Below, one piece after another: positions 52,875 through 60,844 of a DNA stretch of 64,000 nucleotides. Positions within the stretch are counted from its first letter, which is position 1, and every line of letters starts with the position of its first letter. The position numbers and the translations under genes were made by a program. Origin of the DNA: CAVTWJ01 sp964525605. GTDB lineage: Bacteria > Oederibacteriota > Muellerivitia > Muellerivitales > Muellerivitaceae. The stretch is from contig CAZGKT010000014.1 of NCBI GenBank assembly GCA_964525605.1, positions 1-64,000 of the forward strand. Reading direction: 5' to 3'. The notes under the pieces were generated by a model that ran no database searches, had not been told where the DNA came from, and was given only the letters and a program-made list of their open reading frames with translations.

Positions 52875-53372
52875 ATGAACCAATTTTTAATAAAGAAGAG
52901 GTTGTTGTTATCGGCCGTTCTTTGGATTACCGTTTCATACCCTCCAATCGCGGGAGCCGATAACCTACCCACCCCTTCGATTATTAATTCTCCCAATCAG
53001 GCCGCTTTGGCAAATGCCTTTCAAATCACTGCCTATGAAAAGAGTTTTGAGCCTTTGGGCGTGGCCGGTCAGAACCACCAGGAGGTGGACCTAAGATGCG
53101 TATTGAAAAATCTGAGCGAGAAGGAAATTCATGGGGTGAGGGGTATCCTTCAATTCACCACGTTATCCGGCGCCAACATCACCCGCCAAGCCCTGGAATC
53201 GACCGCGGTGATTGTCCCGGGCCAGTCGATTTCCTACACCTGGAAGATTCCCTCGGATAGATTCACGGCTAAAGGCCTCAAAAAGTTCAAGAATCTCAAG
53301 CTCGATCAGATGCGGCAGGTTTGGTATCCCCGGATGATTGTTTTCACCGATGGATCGATCCTCAAGGAGTAA
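52875..53372 (+). CDS. Secreted protein of unknown function
   Basis: 165 residues with a signal peptide (KKRLLLSAVLWITVSYPPIAG). The mature part is a small beta-type domain with alternating hydrophobic residues (ALANAFQITAYEKSF and DLRCVLKNLSEKEIHGVRG). A sequence like SISYTWKIPSDRF hints at an FxLYD- or Ig-like fold, but I cannot assign a family. It is followed without a gap by the HAD hydrolase and may share its transcript. It should be periplasmic or exported. Confidence 0.6.
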   Translation: MNQFLIKKRLLLSAVLWITVSYPPIAGADNLPTPSIINSPNQAALANAFQITAYEKSFEPLGVAGQNHQEVDLRCVLKNLSEKEIHGVRGILQFTTLSGANITRQALESTAVIVPGQSISYTWKIPSDRFTAKGLKKFKNLKLDQMRQVWYPRMIVFTDGSILKE

Positions 53373-53384
53373 TTGGAAAACCTT

Positions 53385-54110
53385 ATGACCCACACCCGAC
53401 TAGTGCTTTTTGACATCGACGGAACCCTTTTGAGTACTTACCGCAAGGGTTGGGAAGAGCCTTTTACCAGCGCCATAGAAGTCTCCTTTAGGGAAATGAA
53501 TATCCCGGTGAAAATAGACGCTTCCCGTTACCGCGCGGGGGGAAAGACCGATCCCCAGATCATCTGGGAACTTTTGGATGGAAATAATGTTTCCGAAGAA
53601 GATTTCAACAAGGCCATGCCCCAGATTCAAAGAAGGTATTTGAGAAGCCTTCGGGACAAGGTGAAGGGTCCCCAACATGTGCAGTTAAAGCCCGGGATCA
53701 AGGAATTGCTGGCTGATCTTGAAACCCGAAAAGAATTACTTTTGGGTTTATTGACCGGAAATTTTGAAGAGGGTGCCCGTTGGAAACTGGAAACCCATAA
53801 ACTGAACCGCTATTTCACCTTGGGGGCATTTGGGGACGGAACCAAAATCAGGGCGGACCTGCCTCCCCGGGCCGTGGCCGAGGCCAAGCGTTTGACCGGA
53901 CAGGAATTTAAAGGCAAAGAAATTGTGATCATCGGGGATACCCCCAACGATGTGTTATGCGGCAAGCCCCTGGGGGTCCGCACGATCGCGGTCGCGACCA
54001 GTAATTACACGCTTGAACAGCTTCAGGCTGAATCCCCTGACTACCTCTTTGCCGATTTAACCGATAAAACAAAGGTACTTTCGGCCCTATTGGACCCTCT
54101 CCCCGCCTGA
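53385..54110 (+). CDS. HAD-family phosphatase (phosphoglycolate phosphatase-like)
   Basis: 241 residues from ATG 53385; TTG 53373, close to AAGGAG, is an alternative start. Motif I is LFDIDGTLLST with the nucleophilic Asp. LLGLLTGNFEEGARWKLETH carries motif II. A Lys in VAEAKRL and the motif IV VIIGDTPNDVLCG complete the fold. The cap region between motifs I and II is helical. It resembles Gph-type phosphatases that hydrolyse small phosphate esters. The exact substrate is unknown. The gene follows the secreted protein after 12 bases. Confidence 0.88.
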   Translation: MTHTRLVLFDIDGTLLSTYRKGWEEPFTSAIEVSFREMNIPVKIDASRYRAGGKTDPQIIWELLDGNNVSEEDFNKAMPQIQRRYLRSLRDKVKGPQHVQLKPGIKELLADLETRKELLLGLLTGNFEEGARWKLETHKLNRYFTLGAFGDGTKIRADLPPRAVAEAKRLTGQEFKGKEIVIIGDTPNDVLCGKPLGVRTIAVATSNYTLEQLQAESPDYLFADLTDKTKVLSALLDPLPA

Positions 54111-54201
54111 ATTTTTTTTGTGTTTGGGTAACCGATCCTCGAAGCTTCCCCTATTAGTTAATGCCATGCGAAATGATTAACTTGTTTGAGAGGAGTCTTC
54201 C

Positions 54202-55704
54202 GTGAGGTCCAGGGGAGCTTTTAGATTAGCCGTTTTATTATTGGGCGGGTTTTGGGCCTATTCTTGTTCACGCCCTTCCGAAACATCCCCCACAAGTCCC
54301 TCACATCCATCGAACCCTACAGCGACGGCCATCGTAGGAACATCCACTTTTAGCAGCACGCCGACTTCAACCGCTACCCTCATCCATACCCCGACCTCTA
54401 CGGCCACATCCACTTCAGCCTTTAGTTCAACGCCAACCTTGAGCCCTACGTCTAGCTTTAGCCCCACTTCCACTTTTTCTTCCACCGCTACAGGAACTTC
54501 CACTTTTTCGCCGACAATCACCTACACGCCTACTTCGACCGGGACTTTCACCGTTACCTCCATCCCGACTTCCACGAATACCCTGGTTCCGACCGATACC
54601 TCAACGGTTACCTCTACCGTCACCCTGACTTTCACTCCCACCAACAGCCCCACCATCACGGATACCCCCACCGTCACCCTATCGCCAACGGATACCTATA
54701 CTTCCACCTCGACAAGCACGATCACCAGCACTTTTACGCCTACCGCCACTTTGACGCTTTCTTTTACCCCCAGCGCCACTTTTTCCCCGACGATCACCGA
54801 TAGCCCAACGGTCACCTCAACCCTGACGACAACTTCAACTTGGACATCGACCTCCACGGTGACCGGTACTTTCACGACCACCTTTACTCCCACAACGACA
54901 TTTAGCCCTACGGTGACCAATACGGTTCCACCCACGTCTACCCCCACCCCCACATTGACGGTGACGCTGACATTTACACCCACGCATACATCCACGACGT
55001 CCCCGACATTCACGGCAACCTCTAGCCCAACCATTACCTCTACCCTGACGTCGAGCTTTACCCCTACGGCCACCTCGACCTTTTCTCCCACCTATACCCA
55101 AACGAACAGCCCAACCGTCTCCTCTACCGCTACTTCCACCTCGACGTCAACCGCCACCTCCACCCGTACTTCGACACCCACGGCGACCAATACGCCCACA
55201 TCCACTTCAACCGCGACGACTACCAACAGTCCTACGCAAACCAACACGCCTACGATTACCTTCACCTCCACCATAACCTCTACCGCGACCATCACCTTCA
55301 CCCGAACCTTTACCCCGACCGTCACCTCGACGGCCGCTCCCGTCACTATTACGGTGTCAACGGCTTCGGTTGCCACCAGCATTTCAGCCAGCGGGTTCAT
55401 CTACACGGCCAGCGGAGGAACCACGGTGACCGGCGGGTCCTTGAGCCTTACCGCCCATGTGGGCGACACGATCGTTTTGCCCGCCAACGGCACCCATCCG
55501 CTTTACTTTGACAATGGCTCCACCAGCTGTCTCGTGGTCGGAGGAGTCACCGTCAGCGGAACCACCAGCGGTCCCATCACCTACGTGTTCCCCGCGGCGG
55601 GCACCTACTATTTCCACTGCGGCAACCACGCGAGAACCTGCAGCGCGACCGCTTGCGGGTCCACCGACTGCACGGCCATGGCGGGCACGGTCACAGTGAA
55701 CTGA
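54202..55704 (+). CDS. Stalked lipoprotein with C-terminal cupredoxin (type I copper) domain
   Basis: 500 residues from GTG 54202, preceded by GAGAGGAG. The hydrophobic signal ends at Cys22 (WAYSC), a plausible lipid anchor. Residues about 30-380 form a Thr/Ser/Pro tract similar in style to the stalk at 42 kb. From about 382 lies a cupredoxin fold with blue-copper ligands: a His in NGTHPLYFDNG, then Cys and His in YYFHCGNHARTC, and the ligand Met in CTAMAGTVTV. The domain should bind one Cu and transfer electrons at the cell surface or beyond. An intrinsic terminator follows. Confidence 0.8.
   Translation: MRSRGAFRLAVLLLGGFWAYSCSRPSETSPTSPSHPSNPTATAIVGTSTFSSTPTSTATLIHTPTSTATSTSAFSSTPTLSPTSSFSPTSTFSSTATGTSTFSPTITYTPTSTGTFTVTSIPTSTNTLVPTDTSTVTSTVTLTFTPTNSPTITDTPTVTLSPTDTYTSTSTSTITSTFTPTATLTLSFTPSATFSPTITDSPTVTSTLTTTSTWTSTSTVTGTFTTTFTPTTTFSPTVTNTVPPTSTPTPTLTVTLTFTPTHTSTTSPTFTATSSPTITSTLTSSFTPTATSTFSPTYTQTNSPTVSSTATSTSTSTATSTRTSTPTATNTPTSTSTATTTNSPTQTNTPTITFTSTITSTATITFTRTFTPTVTSTAAPVTITVSTASVATSISASGFIYTASGGTTVTGGSLSLTAHVGDTIVLPANGTHPLYFDNGSTSCLVVGGVTVSGTTSGPITYVFPAAGTYYFHCGNHARTCSATACGSTDCTAMAGTVTVN
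54270..55340 (+). repeat. Low-complexity Thr/Ser/Pro-coding tract (stalk 2)
   Basis: About 350 codons dominated by ACN, TCN and CCN, with a recurrent hydrophobic or Tyr/Phe residue roughly every six to eight. It resembles the 42-kb tract in composition but not in exact sequence. The long Val/Glu-rich frames on the opposite strand are by-products. Confidence 0.85.
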
Positions 55705-55725
55705 GGGATAAAAGTCCCTATTCCC

Positions 55726-55759
55726 AAAGCTCCCAGGGATAAACCTGGGAGCTTTTTTT
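55726..55759 (+). terminator. Rho-independent terminator after the cupredoxin gene
   Basis: AAAGCTCCCAGG pairs with CCTGGGAGCTTT around a short loop, followed by a run of T. Confidence 0.92.
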
Positions 55760-55867
55760 GTGTCGAAACCCCGTATTCGGTCCAAAAACCTTCTTGCAAA
55801 AACCCTCTCTGGCCGAGAAGATAAAAAACAAAGCCAGCCAAATAGAACCGAATGGAAAGGTGTTTTC

Positions 55868-56701
55868 ATGCCGACCCACATCCGTCTCGCCCACAGTCCC
55901 GACGCCGACGATGCCTTCATGTTTTACGGCCTCGCCAAGGGCAAATTGGACACCGAGGGAATTGAGTACGAGCACGTATTGAAGGATATCCAAACCCTCA
56001 ACGACTGGGCCCGGGAAGGGCGAATGGAAGTGACGGCCATCTCGGCCCATGCCTATGCCTATGTGAAGGACAAATACGATGTTTTGACCCACGGAGGAAG
56101 CATTGGCCGCAACTACGGGCCCATGGTGGTGGCCACGGAGGCCATGACCATTGAACAACTCAAGGGTCGAAAAATCGCCGTGCCGGGCAAACTCACCAGC
56201 GCCTACCTGGCCTTGAAGCTTTGCCTGCCCGATTTCGTGGAAGTGGTCGTTGATTTTGACCACATCATGGACGAGGTCATCAAGGGAACAGTGGAGGCGG
56301 GGTTACTGATCCACGAGGGCCAGCTGACCTACCACGAAAAAGGCCTGCACAAGATATTGGAACTGGGTGAATGGTGGTTTCAGAAGACGGGCATGGTGCT
56401 TCCCATGGGTTTGAACGCCATCCGCAAGGATTTGGCCCCGGATGTAAAGAAGAAAGTTTCCAAGCACCTTAAACAGTCGATCGAGTATTCCCTGGCCTAC
56501 CGCGCGGAAGCCCTGGATTACGCTCTGGGATTCGGTCGGGGCCTTTCCCGGGACGTGGCAGACCGGTTCGTCGGAATGTGGGTGAATGACCGGACTGTCA
56601 ACATGGGCGAGGAAGGTAAGAAAGCCGTGAGGGAGTTCTTGAAACAGGGCGAGGAAAAAAAGTTGATCCCCCCAGTTGGTGAGGTTGTGTTTATTGATTA
56701 G
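55868..56701 (+). CDS. mqnD: 1,4-dihydroxy-6-naphthoate synthase (futalosine menaquinone pathway)
   Basis: 277 residues from ATG 55868 (GGAAAGG seven bases upstream); the frame is open from 55760 across a terminator. MqnD converts cyclic de-hypoxanthine futalosine to 1,4-dihydroxy-6-naphthoate. Signature segments are RLAHSPDADDAFMFYGLAKG, EVTAISAHAYAYV and GGSIGRNYGPMVV, with a periplasmic-binding-protein-like fold and AVPGKLTSAYLALKL. The presence of MqnD indicates menaquinone made by the futalosine route. No other mqn gene is in the window. Confidence 0.93.
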   Translation: MPTHIRLAHSPDADDAFMFYGLAKGKLDTEGIEYEHVLKDIQTLNDWAREGRMEVTAISAHAYAYVKDKYDVLTHGGSIGRNYGPMVVATEAMTIEQLKGRKIAVPGKLTSAYLALKLCLPDFVEVVVDFDHIMDEVIKGTVEAGLLIHEGQLTYHEKGLHKILELGEWWFQKTGMVLPMGLNAIRKDLAPDVKKKVSKHLKQSIEYSLAYRAEALDYALGFGRGLSRDVADRFVGMWVNDRTVNMGEEGKKAVREFLKQGEEKKLIPPVGEVVFID

Positions 56702-56717
56702 TCCCAAGAAGGGATTT

Positions 56718-57116
56718 TTGGACAAAGCCAAACGCTCACAGCCGTCGGCGGATAACTGGTCTTTGTACATCGCCGAATGCGCCGATGGGACCTTTTATAC
56801 GGGCATCGCCAAGGATGTTGAGAAGCGCATCGAGACCCATAATTCGGGCAAGGGAAGCAAATACACCGCCGCCCATGGACCAGTGCGGTTGGTTTTTCAG
56901 GAGCCCGAGGGGAACTATTCCACGGCCCTTCGGCGTGAATATCAGGTTAAAAATATCTCGAAAGAACGAAAGACCCGCCTGATCGCGGGCGAAACTCTGC
57001 CTCCTCCCGAAGAAAAAGGGAAAATGCCGTTCCAGAAAACGAAAAGACGAACCCGATGGAAAAAGAACCAACCACAAATCCACCGCGAAGGCACCAAGAC
57101 GCGAAGAAAGATTTAA
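56718..57116 (+). CDS. GIY-YIG nuclease-fold protein
   Basis: 132 residues from TTG 56718, preceded by AAGAAGGG; TTG codons at 56676 and 56694 are alternatives. The GIY-YIG domain starts at WSLYIAECADGTFYTGIAKD with a Tyr-Ile and Tyr-Thr-Gly pair and the conserved Arg in VEKRIETHN. RREYQVKNISKERKTRLIAG ends it. It matches small UPF0213/YhbQ-like proteins. The last 17 or so residues are encoded by the left arm of a palindromic element, so the natural C-terminus may have been altered. Confidence 0.82.
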   Translation: MDKAKRSQPSADNWSLYIAECADGTFYTGIAKDVEKRIETHNSGKGSKYTAAHGPVRLVFQEPEGNYSTALRREYQVKNISKERKTRLIAGETLPPPEEKGKMPFQKTKRRTRWKKNQPQIHREGTKTRRKI

Positions 57117-57187
57117 TTTTTAGCCGAATTAAAAAACAAGCTTTACTCGGCGTCTCTGCGGTAAAAATCTTGATGTTTCCGTTGGTT
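57066..57187. repeat. Imperfect palindromic element (family A, copy 2), overlapping a gene 3' end
   Basis: The ends AACCAAC (57066-57072) and GTTGGTT (57181-57187) are perfect inverted repeats. Internal arms contain ACCGCGAAGGCACCAAGACG and, opposite, CGGCGTCTCTGCGGT. The A/C-rich ACCGC-AAG units match the elements at 7418 and 61306. Confidence 0.6.
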
Positions 57188-57216
57188 CATTAACCACTTT
57201 AAGGTACATTTCACCT

Positions 57217-58002
57217 ATGAACCCTCATCAACCTCCTCTAGAAGTCGGCGCGGCCCTGATCTATGAAAACGGCCTTTACCTGATCTCCCAGCGAAAACCC
57301 GAAGATTCTTTTGGGGGTTACTGGGAATTGCCCGGTGGTAAGAAAGAGCCCAACGAATCCCTCGAACAATGCGTGGTGCGGGAACTTAAGGAAGAACTGG
57401 GCATTGAAGTCTCTATCAAGAAATTCTATAAGATCGTCAATTACGAATACCCCAATCGCAGGGTTCGCTTGAATATCTTCCTTTGCGGGCTTAAAAGCGG
57501 CACACCCCAGAAGATCGATGTAGCTGATTTTGCCTGGGTGAAACCCGAAGACCTTCCTAAATACAACTTTCCCGAAGCAGACCAGACCCTCATTGAGGAA
57601 GTGATGAAAAAGGATTGGGCCGCAGACGAGCGCGCCAAGTACCAACATGAATATCTTGAGGGAATCCGCCTATTTAACAGTGGATGCTATTTCGAGTGCC
57701 ACGAGATGATTGAGGACCTTTGGATGAAGGTAGAAGGGCTGGACAAGATTCACTATCAGGCCCTGATCCAGGCCTCGGTGGGGGTTCACCACTACAAGAA
57801 CGGCAATTGGCCGGGCGCCATCGGAATGTATGAGAAGGCATTGGCCAAATGGAATCATCTACCTGATAACTATTTGGGGCTGAGTATCTCAAAGCTGAAG
57901 GAAGATTTCGGGCTATTCTTCGAAACCATCCGAAAAGCCGGGGCGCATGGCATGCAGCATGTGCCGGAAAGCACCATCCCGAAGCTAAACTTTCCGGAAT
58001 AA
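57217..58002 (+). CDS. Nudix hydrolase fused to a DUF309 domain
   Basis: 261 residues. Residues about 8-130 form a MutT-like Nudix domain with the box GGKKEPNESLEQCVVRELKE-ELG at 40-62 and LISQRKPEDSFGGYWELPG. It probably hydrolyses oxidised nucleoside triphosphates such as 8-oxo-dGTP. Residues about 140-250 form a DUF309 domain: GIRLFNSGCYFECHEMIEDL, the HEMIE helix and ALIQASVGVHHYKNGNWPGA. DUF309 usually occurs alone and has no known enzyme activity. This fusion is uncommon as far as I know. The stop abuts that of the convergent queG. Confidence 0.88.
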   Translation: MNPHQPPLEVGAALIYENGLYLISQRKPEDSFGGYWELPGGKKEPNESLEQCVVRELKEELGIEVSIKKFYKIVNYEYPNRRVRLNIFLCGLKSGTPQKIDVADFAWVKPEDLPKYNFPEADQTLIEEVMKKDWAADERAKYQHEYLEGIRLFNSGCYFECHEMIEDLWMKVEGLDKIHYQALIQASVGVHHYKNGNWPGAIGMYEKALAKWNHLPDNYLGLSISKLKEDFGLFFETIRKAGAHGMQHVPESTIPKLNFPE

Positions 58003-58914
58003 CTATAAAACTGTATTTCTTCTCCACATCGGATATTTGATTCTTTCCAGCGCGCTGTTATCGACGAATTTCCTATAATCCACTTCCGGCATTTGAGAAG
58101 CTTTTTCCTGAGTTAATACCAATATTTCAGGCCGAGGAGCAAAGGCTACCTCTCGCCTTGAGGGTGCTTTGGCGTTGTAGGGGCAAACGGTTTGGCAGAG
58201 GTCGCAACCAGCCATATATCCATGCAAGTCCACCTTTCCTTTGAAATCTGAACGGTGTTCGAGGGTGAGATAGCTGATGCATTTATTTGCGTTCAGGACA
58301 CCGGCTTCTTCCAAAGCGCCAACCGGGCAGGCGTCCAGACAGGAGGTACAGGTCTTGCAAAGATTGTCCATGGGCTCGTCATAGACCAGTTCCAAATCGG
58401 TCAGGACTTCTCCCAAGAACAAAAAAGAACCGAATTTGGAGTTTAAGAGCAAGGTGTTCTTGCCGATCCAGCCCAAACCAGCTTGGGCAGCATAACTTCG
58501 TTCCAATATCGGTCCCGTATCCACATACCACTTGGCCCGGGCGCCGGGACAAAGGGTTTCACAAAGATAATCGGTTAGGGTCTTTAGCTTTTCGCCCAAG
58601 ACCTTGTGGTAATCTTGGCCCCAGGCGTAACAAGAAATGGAGTGCTTCTCCAGCAGGGGGTAATGTTCGGTTTGGGGGTTGTAGCTTAAGGCCACACAGA
58701 AGAAGGATTTAGCGCCGGGGAGAACAAGCTGGGGGTTGCCCCGCTCAGTTTTTCGGCGTTCCAGATAGCCCATTTCACCAGCGTAGCCTTTGGCGAGCCA
58801 ATCCAATAGATAAGGAAAATCAGGGGAAGGGACGGCGGGGGTGGCCCCGGAAAGTTCAAAACCAAGCTCTTGGGCTTTTTGTTTTAAGAGGCGGGTGGTT
58901 TCCGCCGGGGTCAT
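58003..58914 (-). CDS. queG: Epoxyqueuosine reductase
   Basis: 303 residues. The enzyme reduces epoxyqueuosine in tRNA, the last step of queuosine synthesis, using cobalamin and two [4Fe-4S] clusters. Motifs are KWYVDTGPILERSYAAQAG, GLGWIGKNTLLL, and the clusters CKTCTSCLDACPVGAL and CDLCQTVCPYN. The protein is short at the C-terminus (ends RRNTVL), as in QueG forms that lack the HEAT-like tail. Its start overlaps the stop of the upstream gene by four bases. Confidence 0.95.
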   Translation of the reverse strand: MTPAETTRLLKQKAQELGFELSGATPAVPSPDFPYLLDWLAKGYAGEMGYLERRKTERGNPQLVLPGAKSFFCVALSYNPQTEHYPLLEKHSISCYAWGQDYHKVLGEKLKTLTDYLCETLCPGARAKWYVDTGPILERSYAAQAGLGWIGKNTLLLNSKFGSFLFLGEVLTDLELVYDEPMDNLCKTCTSCLDACPVGALEEAGVLNANKCISYLTLEHRSDFKGKVDLHGYMAGCDLCQTVCPYNAKAPSRREVAFAPRPEILVLTQEKASQMPEVDYRKFVDNSALERIKYPMWRRNTVL

Positions 58915-59450
58915 TTGCTCTTGAAGCGGGTATAAGTTAAACCCGAGGCGCTCAGAAAGGCCAAGACCACGATAGAAAGCACGACGCCCTTCAATTCGGG
59001 ATGGACAGAAAAGGAAAGAAAAACTCCGAATGCGACGACGATCCAGGAAAAGCCAAGCCAGAAGAGATCCCAGGGATTGTTTTGGGCGACCCGGTGGTGG
59101 GTCATTTTTTTCATAAACTCACCGGCGGTGAATCTTTCCCGGGTAAAGCGGTTGTCGACCTGGCCGCCTAGAAGTTTGAGGAGAAGTTCGACAAGGGAAA
59201 GCTGAAGATCGTAGGCCTTGGGGGGCGCGTCGGAAGAAACTTGAAGGGTGTATCGGCCTTGCCCGCCATCATAAGAAACCAGACATTCCACGTCCGGGGG
59301 GCCGGGTTGATGAAAGCGGAGGTCTTCCCAGTTTTCAGGCCGACCCTTCACGTTGATTTCCACCGGGAAGCCCATTTTGTGGATTTGTTCTAGAAGGGAG
59401 TGAGCGGTAGGAATTGTTTTTTGTTCAGGCGTTAAAATAAATTCGGGCAT
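58911..59450 (-). CDS. Two-helix membrane protein of unknown function
   Basis: 179 residues. The N-terminal half is soluble, with sequence LLEQIHKMGFPVEINVKGRP and VECLVSYDGGQGRYTLQVSS. A long helix-forming stretch (DLQLSLVELLLKLLGGQV) precedes two membrane helices (DLFWLGFSWIVVAFGVFLSF and VVLSIVVLAFLSASGLTY). No family recognised. AGGAAGCC precedes the ATG. It is translationally coupled to queG. Confidence 0.7.
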   Translation of the reverse strand: MPEFILTPEQKTIPTAHSLLEQIHKMGFPVEINVKGRPENWEDLRFHQPGPPDVECLVSYDGGQGRYTLQVSSDAPPKAYDLQLSLVELLLKLLGGQVDNRFTRERFTAGEFMKKMTHHRVAQNNPWDLFWLGFSWIVVAFGVFLSFSVHPELKGVVLSIVVLAFLSASGLTYTRFKSK

Positions 59451-59522
59451 GGCTTCCTGCGAAATAGGTTGATGAAAGCCACGTCATTATAGTCACTTCA
59501 TTTGTGGGAAGAACCAGGGACA

Positions 59523-59552
59523 TAAAAAAAGGGGCTGGAAAATCCAGCCTCC
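59523..59552 (-). terminator. Rho-independent terminator of the mtnB-mtnD operon
   Basis: On the minus strand, GGCTGGA and TCCAGCC form a stem with a very short loop, followed by CCTTTTTTTATG. It lies about 20-50 bases after the mtnD stop. Confidence 0.85.
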
Positions 59553-59573
59553 GAGGTAAAGCGTGAAGACCCT

Positions 59574-60041
59574 TTATGAAGTAGCACCCGCGGCTTCCAG
59601 GTCCTTCCGGTAGAGGGGGGTCCAGCCCGATTGGTCCTTGAAGAGCCGGACGCAGTGAATATTTTTTTCTTCGGTCAGGTAAAAACGGTGAAAACGGTTG
59701 GCGGGCACCAAAATAAAATCGCTGGGGTCCACGGTCACCTTCATCCAGCGGTCATCCAGACTGCGGATCTCGAACACGCCCGAGCCGGCCAGAACAAAAC
59801 GCACCTCATCGTCGGTATGCAGATGCTCGCCCACGAACTTTTGGCAGAGGGCGTCGAAGTTGGGCATGTCTTTCCACATCTTCACCTGATCCATGGTGAC
59901 ATAGCCCCTTTCTTGCATGAGGGCTTCCAGCGGTCCTTTGTATTTGGCCTCGTCGGTCTCGAATTGCTCGTAGGTGACGCCCTGGGCGTTGAGCTCCTTG
60001 GGCGTGATTTCCTTGTTCGTGTCGATCCAGATTGCTTTCAT
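59574..60041 (-). CDS. mtnD: Acireductone dioxygenase (methionine salvage)
   Basis: 155 residues of the cupin-fold ARD family. The metal ligands are H73 and H75 with E79 in EHLHTDDEVRF, and H118 in NRFHRFYL. The enzyme oxidises acireductone to the 2-oxo precursor of methionine and formate (Fe form), or makes CO and methylthiopropionate (Ni form). GGGGAGGAAGAG precedes the ATG. It is downstream of mtnB in a two-gene operon closed by an intrinsic terminator. The other mtn genes are not in this window. Confidence 0.95.
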   Translation of the reverse strand: MKAIWIDTNKEITPKELNAQGVTYEQFETDEAKYKGPLEALMQERGYVTMDQVKMWKDMPNFDALCQKFVGEHLHTDDEVRFVLAGSGVFEIRSLDDRWMKVTVDPSDFILVPANRFHRFYLTEEKNIHCVRLFKDQSGWTPLYRKDLEAAGATS

Positions 60042-60074
60042 CTCTTCCTCCCCTTAACTAAAAACTTGTAACTA

Positions 60075-60740
60075 TTAATCGTTCGCGATCCCCAATTGTT
60101 TGCGTCGAGCGGCGGCGGCGAAGAGGTAGTCGTAGCATTCGGCGTGGGTCTTGGCCTGCTGCCAATTTTTTCCCCAAACATAGACCCCGTGGTTGCGAAC
60201 CAGCACGGCGTAGGATTTGGGGTTGTTGCGGATGGCTTCGCCGAGGGAATCGGCCAGGTCACATTCGTAAGCCGTATTGTCGATGATGGGTACATTCACG
60301 GTGTCAAAGGCCCCGTAACCGTCCAGTCCCTTTTGCATTTCCAGATTGCTAATGGTGAATTGCTTGTCGAAAAGCTCAGTGGCGATAACGGCGTTGAGCG
60401 AATGGCTGTGCAAAACCGCCCCGGCATGGCGTTGTTTGTAGGCGTGCATGAAGAGGGGTGCGCACTGGGAAAGCTTCAGGTCCCGGCCTGATTCCTGGAG
60501 AATTTGGCCTTCCAGGTCGAGAACGAAGATATCTGCGGGTTTCAATCGTTCCTTCTGAACGGCGCTTGGGGCCATGTAGATATGGTTTTCATCCCTTACG
60601 GAAATGCCTCCTCCGGTGCCGGAGGCCCAACCCAGGTTGTAAAAATGATGGCAGAGCTCACAGATGAGCTCGCGAATTTCCTGAGGGGAAAGGGAGGTTA
60701 AGGATTGTTTTTCTTGCAGTTCTTTTATGGTGATATTCAT
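60075..60740 (-). CDS. mtnB: Methylthioribulose-1-phosphate dehydratase
   Basis: 221 residues of the class II aldolase/adducin fold. Features are NLGWASGTGGGISVRDENHI, GAVLHSHSLNAVIATELF with the metal-binding His pair, and a C-terminal His in VLVRNHGVYVWGK. The enzyme dehydrates methylthioribulose 1-phosphate in methionine salvage. It is the first gene of a unit with mtnD, which acts later in the same pathway. Confidence 0.93.
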   Translation of the reverse strand: MNITIKELQEKQSLTSLSPQEIRELICELCHHFYNLGWASGTGGGISVRDENHIYMAPSAVQKERLKPADIFVLDLEGQILQESGRDLKLSQCAPLFMHAYKQRHAGAVLHSHSLNAVIATELFDKQFTISNLEMQKGLDGYGAFDTVNVPIIDNTAYECDLADSLGEAIRNNPKSYAVLVRNHGVYVWGKNWQQAKTHAECYDYLFAAAARRKQLGIAND

Positions 60741-60844
60741 TTTCAGTTAAAATAACAACGCGTCTTGCCAAATTCAATAGTTCATCCTAAAAGCATGAAG
60801 TTTTTACAGTTCTTTCGCATGGGTGATCGTACGAGGAGCGGTGT

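Noticed and set aside
56676..56717. Upstream extension of the GIY-YIG frame overlapping mqnD
   Set aside because: The extension overlaps the mqnD 3' end, reads hydrophobic non-family sequence, and a better SD precedes TTG 56718. The start remains somewhat uncertain.
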